From Elmis aenea (taxonomy: Eukaryota; Arthropoda; Insecta; Coleoptera; Elmidae), in assembly GCA_947652605.1 (NCBI GenBank), contig OX393577.1:67418108-67482107 (forward strand): a stretch of DNA of 64,000 bases. Direction: 5' to 3'. Below, piece by piece: positions 1 through 11,805 of the stretch. How positions within the stretch are numbered: the first letter of the stretch is position 1; the number at the start of each line of letters is the position of its first letter. The translations under genes were made by a program, and so were the position numbers. The notes beneath the pieces were generated by a model, which was not told where the DNA came from, ran no database searches, and saw only the letters and a list, made by a program, of their open reading frames with translations.

Positions 1-195
1 TTGTCCCATTCTCATTAGCTTGGTCTTATCTTCGTTTATCGCTAATTTCATGTTTTGTGCTGTTTCTGCCATTCTGCTTGTGATCTCTCCCAGTTCCTTC
101 AAAGTTCTTGTCAATATAGCTACATCGGCGTAACTTATGAGTTGGTGACTTTTGTTTAGTATTGTTCCCTCTCTGTACAGTCTTCCGTCTCTTAC
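1..195 (-). pseudogene. non-LTR retrotransposon reverse transcriptase fragment
   Basis: On the minus strand a frame reads through an RT palm segment: the peptide SYADVAILTRTLKEL followed by an MKLAINEDKTKLM-like stretch, as in the RT of RTE/Jockey-type non-LTR elements. The catalytic box, normally YADD, here reads YAD-V, so one catalytic aspartate codon is missing and the copy is dead. The element appears 5'-truncated near position 195-230 and runs off the left edge of the window. Family assignment is from recognised motifs only. Confidence 0.7.
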
Positions 196-230
196 TATTT
201 GTTCCAGAAATATCCAAAATATTACTCATT

Positions 231-1749
231 TAATAAAAAAGTAACATTGGAAACATAAAGGAAGGTACAAGAATTTAAAAAAGCAGAAAATATGGAGTCC
301 AAAAACGACCAACACGTAATGAAAATATGTTAAAAGCGACGAAAAATTATTATTAAAAATGGCATAAAATTTATTTCAATGTTATTAGCAAATAGAAAGT
401 CTTCGCTAGTAATTATTTCCACAAAAACACATACAAGTTGCTAATATACCTAATTCCATCAGAAAGCAATGTAGGAGCATTTGAAAATGGGTTAATTTGC
501 TACTAAAATACAAATAAAATTTTATTTAAACTCTTCTAGTGGACGTTGAATGTTAGTAGAGCGTAACACAACAAATAAATATAGTTTCAACTGTGCGTCA
601 AAAATATAATGCTATTTTAAACTTATGGACAGCTAATTTCTTGAGATCTCTCATTTTATTGCTTCTTTTATGGTTTTAACGCTGGTTGGTCGATATCAAT
701 CCAAAGAAAATTAATCTGATGTGCATGCAATGTGTGTGTTCTTGATTTCTAATACAAATAAGCTTTGTATACTTAAATTTAAAAGACGTTTCATTTTCTC
801 CATTAGAGGACATCTTCAGAAGCACTGCTACCACTATTTAAACAGTGAATGCCCTAAAAAAAATGTGTTAAAGTAGCGAGTTAATTTTTTAAACCATCTG
901 TGCCCTAACAACTTTCTTAAACCTTATATTCGCTACACACGCCAACAAAGAAAACCCCAACACTTTGTTGCAAGTCTACACTTTCCTCGGTCATTATTCA
1001 CGTGCGTTAATTTGAGGACTTTCAATTTGCATATAACTATAAACACAAGAACAGTTATGGAGACAATAAAAGCGCCAGTGTTATTCGAAATATTTTTACG
1101 ATCAAGCAATTAGCTACCAGTTGATATAATGCAAGCGGTAAACGTGCTACCATACCATATGCCATACGCTTCCACAAGAAACCCATGCAAGCAGTTAAGA
1201 TAACGTAATTAATATTTATGTAACACGAAGATAATACACTGAAATTTCATGCTTTACTGAATTTACACTCGAAAACGTATAGGGTATAACGTAATTTTAT
1301 TTACGAAGATGCTTGTTCTTGCATTTTTAAGAGAACGTAGAGATTCGACGCTTCGTGCCACCCTGGCGAAGATTTTAAATTCTTGTTGCTGAATTTTATC
1401 GCAATCTCAACATTAAGTTACCGCTCTACCTGCTAGCTAATTATTATAGATTAGCCCATCAGACAAGGGATCTTTGAACCAAAATTGTAATTTAAAAAGT
1501 TTAGATATGGATAGGAAACCCACACAACCAAAAAACAAAACTTTGCTATATTGAAAAAAAAAATATTGGTGATAGTGTCCTTAACAAAACCGTCCGTTTT
1601 ATGTATTAGTTTTTATAAAACATTTACAGGCTAATAAACAAGAACTATTAAAAGAACTGCACTGATTGTCTGAGAATTATTAATTCTTGATCACTTAAAT
1701 AACAAAAAAATCCATAGAATTATGATTTAAGAATTTTGAAGTATGTTAA
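231..1749. other. AT-rich intergenic, no gene seen
   Basis: No reading frame with recognisable protein content, RNA gene or clear tandem repeat was seen. Sequence is AT-rich with many short stops in all frames. Confidence 0.5.
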
Positions 1750-2215
1750 AGGCAGGGCAGACCCAACCCATATACAAGAATCAAAAAACTAGAAGATGGC
1801 CGAGGGGGAAGGGAAAACTGTAGACGAAACAAGGCAACGAAAATGGATGTGAGTAAAAAATCATATGCAAGAAATCAAAAGAATGAGGAACTAAATAAAA
1901 GTAATAAGGGTAACATTGACCTAAATTGTGTAAAGAAGAAAGACAACTTAACTGGTTTGGGCACCAAATAAGAATGAAGGATGGGACTCCTGTAAAAGAA
2001 ATATAGGCCGCAGGCTGGGATAGAAAAAATAGCAGAGGGAGACCACGTAGAAGCTGTAACCAAGAAGTGGGACAAGTATTGTCAAGGAAGAGCACCACAT
2101 GGAACTAAACTGCAAAATTAGCCAAGAACAGAATAAATGGAAAAAGTTCTGCAAATCAGAACACCTCGACGTCTAACGGCAAAAGAGGAACGGATAACTA
2201 ACTAACTAATTAAAG
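1750..2215 (+). pseudogene. decayed 3' end of a non-LTR retrotransposon
   Basis: On the plus strand, around 1935-2160, a broken frame reads LNWFGHQIRMKDGTPVKEI, then an amber stop, then RGRPRRSCNQEV and a basic tail. This is the hallmark WFGH-x-RM / GRPR region downstream of the RT domain in RTE-like retrotransposons. The tract ends in a short AACTAACTAACTAATT-type repeat at about 2200-2212, consistent with the simple-repeat 3' tail such elements carry. Several stops make it a pseudogene. It resembles the minus-strand copy near 14.3-14.9 kb. Confidence 0.7.
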
Positions 2216-3345
2216 GCAGGTTATGTTTGATTTTCAACAATAGTCCTTCGTGCCAGACATTATCAAAATGGCTAACGACTAAAAATGTTCATGTGCAAAT
2301 TTCTTGGAAATGATTAATACATTTTTGTTTTTATTGGTAGCTACATATCAAATCGACGAATCTATCTTTGATCTAAATAACATTCTAGTACATTAAAGTC
2401 CTCCGCTTACAGGAATCAATTAATTTACCACTTTTTTCTTCAAATTGCAATTTATTATCACACTTAAACCCGTTTCAGTAAATTTTAATAATTTTTTAAT
2501 CCCCTATAGCGACAAAACCTAACTTTTTTAATGCAATGAATCAGTATCATATCAACCAAGTTTTTTAAATTAATCTCGTCCAAGTAGAGCGGTTGGGGCA
2601 TTAAGAATAAACTAAAACAAAAATTTGTGTTTATTTTGAAAACGAGACGAAAAAAGGCACATAACTCAAGACTAAATCTTTTTAATTAGTCGAAATGTAT
2701 CTCTCGAAATATCTAAAACCCCAAAAGGCGATTTAAATCAGCACTTTATGCAGAGCTCATAAACAAATGTAAAAAACAATTAATACATTCGTATAAAAAC
2801 CTTTTTAAAATCTATTACCACAAAAATAAATTTAGCAAGACAGTAACGAACCAGTGTGTCCGCAAAATCTTCCTACGTGCTTGAAACAGAAATGAAATTA
2901 GCAAATAAATTAGTAAACAGTTGCAATAAACTAAAACAATTAATCATATTAAAGACACGGCAATTAAAAGATATGTTACTTCATTCATTTTGCAGATGGT
3001 TTTTCCTTTCTTTAATAACTTGAAACATAAAAATTATTAATACAAGTAGTTAGTTAACTGAATCATAAAATTAAACCGAAGCGCATGGATTACACAATGA
3101 AAAAACTTTAAATACAATCTGGTGACTTCAACGGTAGATAAAGCGACAAACCCGATAGTGTAAAAATGTTATTTTTACTTATTTCAACCCTGAAATTGTG
3201 CGTATTTTGTAGCGACATACCCGCCAATGTTAAAGCGGTATTTTTATGTACCTATTTCATCTTTGAAATCGACAGTTTAAAATAATTTTATAGTAAAAAC
3301 CTAAAACAAAAGCATTACAAAGTAATTCTAAAGTGTACATATTTT
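2216..3345. other. AT-rich intergenic with a short diverged duplication
   Basis: No gene seen. A segment of about 90 bp at 3135-3190 is repeated in diverged form at 3210-3265 (AGCGACAAACCCG / AGCGACATACCCG, then a T-rich stretch and TTTCA-ACC/TCT-TGAAAT). A third relic lies at 4240-4300. These look like old copies of one dispersed repeat. Confidence 0.4.
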
Positions 3346-3420
3346 ACATAACAAGAGTTGTAAAAAGCAATTACGCACGAGTGGAAAAGTGTGTAATTTG
3401 CTTTACAACTCGTGTTATGT
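3346..3420. repeat. short inverted repeat (hairpin, MITE-like)
   Basis: Two arms of about 32 bp, 3346-3378 and 3389-3420, are reverse complements with few mismatches (ACATAACAAGAGTTGTAAA against its inverse) around a 10-bp loop. This is probably the core of a small palindromic MITE; no target duplication was identified. Confidence 0.6.
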
Positions 3421-4281
3421 AGCTCACTTTTTCTACGATCACATAATACTTACGATTTTAACGGCTTTTTGGCTAATACACACATGTAATTACGTTGTCT
3501 TGTCAATTTTGACGTAAGCCTACTTTGACATTTCTAGACAAGTGTGCGTTTTGCTTACCGTGCGTAAAGACCCACTTACTATGCATGCAGGCTGTACGGT
3601 AAGAGTTATTTACATTAGTGGTCATAGAAAAACATAAGTATGAACACGGCAGCTTAAGCATGTCTGTATTCCTGATATCAATTTCTCGATAAAGCTTGGT
3701 AAATTTTCGAGAATTCTCCAGACATCTCTGTATAGGTATTTGACAGTTTTGTAAAACTTTTTAAACCGTTGATTAATTTATTTTTTTTTAAATTATTGTC
3801 GGTTTTATTACCTATTGCCAATGATATATCGGCATTTTAATATGATTATCATTCCAATTATCACATAAATTTATTTCATTCAGTGCCTCTTCAGTTGGAC
3901 CCTTATTTTCACAATTTTTGGTCTTTGTACTTAGTAAGTATTTCATATGACATTACAATCCGAAATTATTTTTAATTTCTTATTTTCTTGTCCTTTTCAT
4001 TTTTTTTTGCAAAATTATTCTGTGCAATTAACTTTTAAATACCTCCAACTTTTAAAAATCCGGCGTCTCAATGGAGAATTAATCTTGGGAAATTGATTAT
4101 AAAATAATAATTTTGTAAAAAAAAAGTCAATTTTTAGAGAAGTGTTACAATTTCTTAAGAACTGAGCACTGAAAATTTGGAATGTCTTCAAGAAATTTGC
4201 GACAAAGCATTCTTGATAAAAAAAAAACTTTCATTATAGGTAACGGTAATAACGTATGTAAAAATACTATTTCTACTAATT

Positions 4282-4610
4282 TCAATCCCGAAATCTAGTG
4301 TTAAAAATAGTTTGTGAGAAAAAATCAAGATAGAAGTATAAATAAACTATGACATAAAAATGCAGCGACAGAAATTTAGTCATAGGAGCATTCATTATAT
4401 GTATGGTGATTTTATCGCTAGGTCGAGCGCTGAACCCGATCGAGCCAAAAACGTGTGTTAACCTAATCCACCCCTGTAATCGGGTGTTGCATCTAACTTT
4501 AAGGTTGTTGCAGCACGCGACACAGGCCTGGTGCAGGTCAGTCCCATCCCTGACTCTATCAGACACTTCCTGACTTCCGGATAGGTCATCGTTCTAACCC
4601 TTCGCGACTT
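4282..4610. other. GC-richer island of unknown origin
   Basis: A block at about 4410-4610 is clearly less AT-rich than its surroundings, and a minus-strand frame stays open from 4566 to 4282 with a Cys-containing peptide (motif ACVACCNNLKVRC). I do not recognise a family. It may be a fragment of a transposon protein or of a SINE. No start context or splice structure supports a host gene. Confidence 0.3.
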
Positions 4611-6060
4611 CCTTACAGTATTTTTACCTGCTTTTATAATTTATCTAGTTACAAAAGTGTTTTATCAATTAGTTTAGTTTTACAGGTGTTACAGTGAGGA
4701 TATTATTCAGTGATATGATGGTTTTAATATTTTTGTGGTGAGTAGGAAGTTTATAAATTTTTTGGTTGTTAATTTTGGAAGTTGCGTCGATTGGAAGCCA
4801 ATTTTTGATCTCAAATCAGTGCTCAACCAAGTTTTAAGTAAATTATTCATCAACTACATTGCCAATTAAAAGTACGCGTTCATAAATACACACAACTGTT
4901 AAAGAAAAATCGGTTAAGAAATTTCTATGGCACTATTTCGCTGTTAGATCGTTATCTACTATGTTAATAAAATCAATAAAAATGTTTGTCATTGCAATTC
5001 GGCTGTTATACCAACGCTGTCAAATCTGTCCATAGCGGAGATCGAAATGCAAACTTTATTATGGAATGCAGCGTTAATTTATCTGGTAATTAAATTTGAA
5101 CCAAGAAGTCGCGACTAACGGCACGAGACAGCACTCAAGTAGCCGTAACATGGAGTACTATTAGCATAAAGCAATCTAAGATTGGGCAGATACAAATTAT
5201 TGATTGCATTAATGTCTAATAAACTGCTGAGATGAGGCGGCCTCTGTTTATACAAACATACTTCCTTAATTACGTGCTAGCTATGTATGCTAAAGTTTTA
5301 AACACTCAACGTTGAAAGATTTTGGCATTTCAGAGTCTAAACAAGCATTACATTTTTTATACTCGATAACTTTCTCAATACTAAATCATTTTTAGACTTA
5401 AAAAAATCTTAGTAAATTAAAAACCAAAGCATGAAGCTGGAAATTGTGTATGTATACATACAAAAGTATAGTCCAAAATCTTATTCTTAAATAGGAGTAT
5501 GTACGAAGGCGAAATTAAGAAATCTAAATAGTCATTTTAAAAAAAGACATAGGAATTTTGTTTTTAACATAACTTCCTTCGACTTATTTCAAAGTTTTTC
5601 GAATAATCATATCCTATTAGAACTAAAAATCTTTTGACAGATCTGTAAAATATTCCCCCACAGCTGTAACTCCTTCTTCATATTCAAATCACATTCTTTT
5701 AAGATTGTTTAAAGATTTGGGAATAGATCAAAGTTGCAGGGGGCTAAATCAAAACTAATAGCTTAGAAAAACCAGCATCAAGGATAATTTGTAGAACTTT
5801 TTGAGTCTGATGCACTTTGTAACTGTCGTGAAGCTTCAAGTTTCTTCGCCCATAAAAATTTGACCATTCCTTTTGTAAATCAACTTTCAATTAAAACAGT
5901 TTTACCACAAACCTTTCTGTAATTATTAAAGCCTTCTGTATATATTCAGTCAATAACATTCCTTTCGCATCTCGGAGAACTGTAGCCTTCAGTTTTCGCA
6001 TAGAAGATCATTTAAACGCAAAACATGACTGCATTGCAGTCATAGTTCTCCTGGACTGAT
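4611..6060. other. AT-rich intergenic, no gene seen
   Basis: No convincing frame, RNA gene or repeat structure was seen in this stretch. Confidence 0.4.
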
Positions 6061-6080
6061 TTACTCTGACTGCATATGCA

Positions 6081-7073
6081 TCATGGGTATCTCGCTTAAT
6101 AGTCAAAATAGAGAAACGGTTAAATTACCAAAAATGTGCAGTTTTTTGAACTCAGAACTCAGAACAGTTCTCAAATATATTCCACAATTTCCGATTTTTC
6201 TTGTTTTTTTTTTGTTTTCAGTCTATTTTTTGTTTCTCATCTTTTAAAAAACTAAAAAGCCTTTATAACTTGCGTATTATTAAAAATAAATACATCAACC
6301 CTTACATATTTGGAAAGGGAAAAAATAAGATAGATAGATCAAAAATTTTTTGACTTTGTTCCTGTTGTTTGTTCAATTAAGTTTTGTTATATACATACAT
6401 CTTTTGATGCTTTTAATCTGTTTTTAAATCGTTAATCTTAATGTAATATTGTTTTGTGACTTGGTTTACTCCACCATCTATGAATGGCTTATATATTGTT
6501 ATGGTACAATCAACATTTTTTCCACCTCATGGTATAACCTATAAGTATAAACTGTAAGTTTCACTTGCCTTCAGCTATTAGTTTTTTTATAACATTTTTA
6601 TGTATTGTAGTATCCACTGAAGAAGGACTTAATTAAGTCCGAAATATATGGAATAGTTTGAATTAGTACTCTATTACACCTAACCTAATACCCAATATTT
6701 TTCGCTTAAATTTCAACAAGTAAGGTTGTTACTTCCCATCAAACAGAAAAAATAAGGAATTTAAATAGGTCAAAGCTAACTATAGCTTCCATTTAAAAAA
6801 AGGTGACTGTGTCATGACTTTCTAACCAACTTTTTAATCAAAATCAACATAAAAATATCTAAAAATAATCTTTATAAACTTTTTCGATATTTAAAACAAT
6901 AAGGGAGAAATGACACATTATAAATATAACAAAAAAAAAGTTTGTGTTTAATAACTTAAAAACCAGAAATGATAGAATATTTTTGAAAACGGTTCTGAGT
7001 TTGTCCTAAAAAACTGCACATTTTTGGTAATTTAACCGTTCCTCTATCTTGACTATTAAGCGAGATACCCATG
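6081..7073. mobile_element. inverted-repeat element with about 100-bp arms
   Basis: The left arm (about 6085-6180, starting CATGGGTATCTCGCTTAATA) is the inverse of the right arm (about 6974-7073, ending TATTAAGCGAGATACCCATG). The arms share the sequence around AAATGTGCAGTTTTTT with small indels. The roughly 800-bp interior holds no recognisable ORF. Just outside the right arm is a GACCACCCTGTA motif like the ends of the palindromic elements further right. Interpreted as a decayed non-autonomous inverted-repeat DNA transposon. Confidence 0.6.
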
Positions 7074-8119
7074 TAATCCCATCGAATTTGGACCACCCTG
7101 TACTGTATGAGGCAGAATTTTACTGTTTTTTTTTTACCTGAGATGTGATTTTTTCTTTTAGATTGGAATGGGACTTTTTTTCTGGTACTTGAGAATTTTT
7201 TTTTATTTCCGTATCTTATTTTGTGTTTATCTTTTTGCTGAATCCAAAAATAAAAAACGTTATGATTTTCTGCATTGTTCATTTTAGTGAACCATACCAT
7301 TCTTAGTAGGGTCAATAGGGGCCCCCAGATCAGGTTGCGCCTGGGGCCCCACAAAATCAAGGCCCGCCACTGCAAATTTCTAAATTCTTAAATAAAACGC
7401 TCCAAAAATATTATTGAAAGCCACAATGGATTGCCATTAATCTTTTTCACGTTAAAACAAAGAGCTTAGTCCAAAATGTTTAGCGTAATAGAAATATTTA
7501 TACATCTTTAAGAAACAAAATCACAATACTTTGCTAAAAAATTACCGGAGTTGCAAATTTTATGAAATTCATTGAATTCCGAGACTTATTTTAGCCAAGA
7601 AAGCTCAAACTAAACTACGTGCTGTTTATTTCAATTTATTGATCCCATTTTTGTATGCAAAATTGGCCTGTTTAGTTGAATATTATGTGTTAAAATAATC
7701 TAAACGTTAGTTACTGGGTGGCATTGAATTTTTCCCACGTCTCCATCATCCGTCACGACTTTTTTTTGGAGTCACGGCAATTTGTTTAATAAAAGCCCGT
7801 AATAGATACCTCATACTCGTAAAGAAATCATAACAATGCATTTTTATTTCACAGATGTGTCAGAAACATGCCTACCAAATTTGATATTCCAATTAGACGC
7901 TTGGCTGCCCGACCATAATAACTAAACACACACCACTATTATGCGAAAATGCAAGAGTTATCTGAACAAACGTGAAGAGAAACGCCGAATAATAAAAAAT
8001 ATGAATACGTAATTAACTTTGTCGGCGTTACCATGATATGAAAGACGGTAATACAAGTCTGGAGAGCAATCCCTAGCTCGAAGAGAAGCAACAATTGAAC
8101 AAAAGTGACTTGAGATATA
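7074..8119. other. gene-poor 5' flank of the bHLH gene, with a hAT-like end
   Basis: On the minus strand a CAGTGGCGGGCC motif starts near 7373 and is followed by a GC-rich GGGGCCCC-containing tract. This resembles the CAGTGGCG termini of hAT-type elements, but no matching second end or target duplication was found. The rest, up to 8119, is the upstream flank of the bHLH gene. No TATA box or other core promoter motif could be assigned with confidence. Confidence 0.35.
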
Positions 8120-8818
8120 ATGGATATAATGAAATCATACTTCAACCGTTATGCAAACGAACTGCCCGAAAACTTAGCGCAGAGCCAATACTTAACCACG
8201 GCTACAGGCCGCTCATCGCAAGCAAATCCACATCTAGATGTATTCCAATCGCAAAACTACGGTTCGATAAACTTATTCAATTTATCGCCGACTAGGTACA
8301 ATCAAAATCACAGCTTGAAAAGCGAAAACAGTGAGAGAGACTTCAGCGCTCGCGCAAGTGACCAAGAAACATACGATGTTAACACATACGACAGTTTCAT
8401 ATCAACTACCAGTGATATAGGCTGCTTTAACGAACCAGATAAGTACACTTACAGCAATTTCAACTGCTTCGGCCTGAAAACGTCGCAATTTAACAACAAC
8501 ATACCCAAGAACGACGACAAAAACTATCCTGCAATAAACAAAACCAGTCAGGAACGAAGAAGTGTTCGAGGAAGAAAAAAGAATATTTTACGAGATCGTC
8601 CCCCGTCGCCTGCCGTAATGAGGAAAAGGAGACTGGCGGCGAATGCAAGGGAAAGAAGAAGGATGAATGGACTCAACGAAGCATTCGATAGGCTAAGACA
8701 AGTAATACCAAGTTTAGACGCTGAACACAAGCTCAGTAAATTCGAAACGTTACAAATGGCGCAAACTTACATATCCGCCTTAAGAGAACTTTTAGAAAGA
8801 GATGGTATGAACAGGTAA
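8120..8818 (+). CDS. ato: atonal-family proneural bHLH transcription factor
   Basis: An intronless 232-aa protein with the bHLH domain at its extreme C-terminus, about residues 169-226, as in insect Atonal. The basic region carries the atonal-group signature [17 protein letters not shown]. Helix 1 is followed by a short loop, and helix 2 has the group-specific [17 protein letters not shown]. The protein ends six residues after the domain (GMNR). The N-terminal 165 residues are Asn/Ser/Tyr-rich and low in recognisable domains; a basic stretch (GRKKN) precedes the bHLH. Family members dimerise with Daughterless/E-proteins, bind E-boxes and specify sense organs and photoreceptors. The single exon matches Drosophila ato. 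The paralogues amos and cato cannot be excluded, because the symbol rests on the bHLH sequence and the C-terminal position of the domain. Confidence 0.85.
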   Translation: MDIMKSYFNRYANELPENLAQSQYLTTATGRSSQANPHLDVFQSQNYGSINLFNLSPTRYNQNHSLKSENSERDFSARASDQETYDVNTYDSFISTTSDIGCFNEPDKYTYSNFNCFGLKTSQFNNNIPKNDDKNYPAINKTSQERRSVRGRKKNILRDRPPSPAVMRKRRLAANARERRRMNGLNEAFDRLRQVIPSLDAEHKLSKFETLQMAQTYISALRELLERDGMNR

Positions 8819-11805
8819 AAACTATCGTGACATAAAGTAGTGGTAATCCTTTTAGTCGAGTTCTTAATGTGAATCACAGCTCGTAAAACGAGGCTAACTT
8901 TAGTCAAAGAAAACTTACCATTCATAATTTACCTTTTCATGTTAGTAGTTTCCATAAAAACTTCACTAAAGCCAAATGCGAGCAAATACCAAAGAATTTC
9001 TTACTTTACCATAAATATTTATTCAGATAAACGACTCATCCAGCCATGTTAATTAAAATGTTGTGCATATAAAGTGTTTTTAAGACTAAAAACACTTTTT
9101 TAAATTATAAAACACGCTTGGTAAAAAACTTTTTCACCTATAGCTCAAAAATCAAAAATAAATTTAAGGTTTTGAAAAGTGGCACTTTTTTGGCGATTTC
9201 GCCATTTTTCTATCTTTAATGATAAAGGAAATACTCCATGAATATTTATTGGTCAAAAGCTTTTTCACTTATAGCTCAAAAAGCAAAAAGAAAATTAGGA
9301 TTTTTAAATTTGTTTCGAAAAGTGGCACTTTTTGGTGATTCGCCATCTCTGTATCTTTAATGATAAGGAAAATACCCATGTCATTCCATTAAATTTGTAC
9401 AACCCTATACAACGTCATTATTTATGACTTTTAAATTGTTAGAACTAAACCCAAACTATAAAATATGTTATTTAATTTTCCTTATTTCTCAAAACGTTGT
9501 TATACTGTATTTGGAATTATATGTATCCGTGTCGGCGATAATCTACAACAATGTAGTATGTTATTGCAAACTAGTCCTATATATACGTAAAAATTATTGC
9601 AGAAATGTTTTATTTTTATTCATCTTGAATATTAATATAAATTATTTACTAAAACGTATTAAAATAATAGCAAAAATGCAAATTTTGATTCCTATTGGGG
9701 TTGTTTTAAAAAATAACATACTTGCTTCATTTAAGTACGTAAAGAATCCTTTGAAATTATTACTTCCGGTTTAAATTTATTGATTAACTTGAATTCTTTC
9801 CATACCCTATTCTTTTTAATGTTCACCTGTTTGATAAATTGTTTGAAAATGTTACTGCTGCTGTTCCAAAATGCATTTTACTTCATGTTTCTAGTTTTTG
9901 TTAAGATTCTTTCTAATTTTATAACAGTTTAAGCCAATATAACATTAATAACTCGGTTATACAGTGTATGAAATTAAATTAAGTATAGAAACTTATAAAT
10001 AAAGGAAGTTTCAAAACATGTTGAAAAAACAAATTTTCGGGATTTTATTTAAAAAAAATACGTTCTCGTTTGTGTTTAAATTAAGAATTTTGTAAGTAAA
10101 TTCAATCGAATTTAAAGCTAACAAACATTTTCCATTGAACATCAATTAAAAACACTTTAATTTTGCCTAGGATCATAAAAATTTGCCCAATAAATTAGTA
10201 CTATATCGAACTCAATAAATTATTTTTCACTTTTACACACTAAGTGTAGACACGATTTGTATATGCTAATTCCATTTCCTATTTTTTTCCAATGGCAACG
10301 ATCCATATCATTACGTATGCAAACAAAATTTGCATATTTCTGTTCTGTATCTAAAGTCAAACGAATACAATAATTATTCAACGATAAAAGAATTTTTGAT
10401 GAGCAAATTCAGAACCACCTGGTTACAGGTGAAACACTTAAATGTATTACGCATTAATTTCAAGAAACACAACGAAATTATTTATTTAAATTTATCGCAA
10501 TTATGATTGTTGAATGATAAATTATTATTTATATTGCTGCATGCGAATTATTGATTGAAGTATATGATATCAACGGTTAAATAATCTCTACACGATATGA
10601 TAAGGCATCATTAATCAAAAATATGTGAGAATCTGATTCATAATATATCCACAACCGATGTACAAGCTAAAGAAGAATGATGATAAATGACACAATAAAA
10701 CGAATTTGTTGTTTTAAACCCATAAAATACTATACAAAGTGTCTTAAATAATTTTGTATGCATAGTTGACTCTAGTTATTTTATAAACACATCTGACTCT
10801 TCTGTAATTTTGTTTGGATAATTATTATCTGTTATTGAGTTTCCTTAATATCATTTACTGATGTAGTAGCACCAGGCACTGTTAATAAATGTTTAGATTA
10901 TTTGGTATTTGCAAAGTCTTTTTGAAAATATAACAGCATACTTACTTAAAAAAAAACTGTGCATTTATTTTATAATTTGCTTGAATTATTTGAGTGATTA
11001 TTGCATTTAATGCAAATAAGTTTAAATAAAAATCTTTCTTTTATACCGTTATTTAAATATTACTTAACAAACAAACTGTGGAAATTATTAAAAATATATT
11101 ATTACATGGTAACATGTCCACAAAAAATACCATTGGTTTTTAATTAAACTCATTATATTGTGCATTTATTAATTTATACACTCAATTGCAGGTCTGGTTT
11201 AAGTGTTTCTGTTTTTTATTGTGATTTATTTAAAAACATTTTACCTTTAAGTACAAGCATAACTTGCTTGATGTAAATAATAAACCCATTTTTTTTTAAG
11301 TTACCTATTTCTCAACTTACCTATATTATATGTCTTAAATACTTAAAAATATCGTATGTAAATATTTATTTTATCATTATAAACTATGTATGATAATGTA
11401 ACTAAGCCAAAGACAATAAACAAAACGGAAAATAAGTTTATTGTTGTAAGTTTATTACTCCAGCAAGAGATTATCTGCTTAATTACCCGAGTTAGCTAGA
11501 AATATAAAAGAAGAACCACTTTTTAACATTCTTAGTTATACATCCTTGGCACCTGTCCCATTATTTTATTGCCGTATTATTAAATTCTACTTATCGGTAT
11601 ATCTAAATTTGATTTGGATACTACTAACTTATTAATTACACTTTTCTGTGCACATTTTTGTACAGGAAGTAAAAATTATCGTTCGCGTTGGTAGTGCCAT
11701 AATTATTTTGCGAAACGGTAACAAAATTATGAATAAAATTATGTTTGACGTAAACACATGCTTATGAATTTTTATTTAGATCAGTTTTGAACCATTACTA
11801 ATATA
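8819..11805. other. 3' flank of the bHLH gene and AT-rich intergenic
   Basis: Apart from the duplicated repeat at 9131-9400, nothing but AT-rich sequence was seen. The open frame at 9424-9774 is low-complexity AT-driven sequence without a recognisable domain. Proneural genes often have long flanking enhancers, but no specific site can be named here. Confidence 0.4.
9131..9400. repeat. direct duplication of a dispersed repeat
   Basis: Two diverged copies of about 125 bp (about 9131-9245 and 9262-9390) share CACCTATAGCTCAAAAA, AAAAGTGGCACTTTTT and ATCTTTAATGATAA in the same order. The second ends in a GTACAACCCTAT motif reminiscent of the CACCCTGTA ends of other elements here. Probably remnants of a non-autonomous DNA element. 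Confidence 0.5.

Noticed and set aside
9424..9774. 116-aa ORF downstream of the bHLH gene
   Set aside because: AT-driven composition (Ile/Asn/Lys/Tyr/Leu), no domain, no splice partners.
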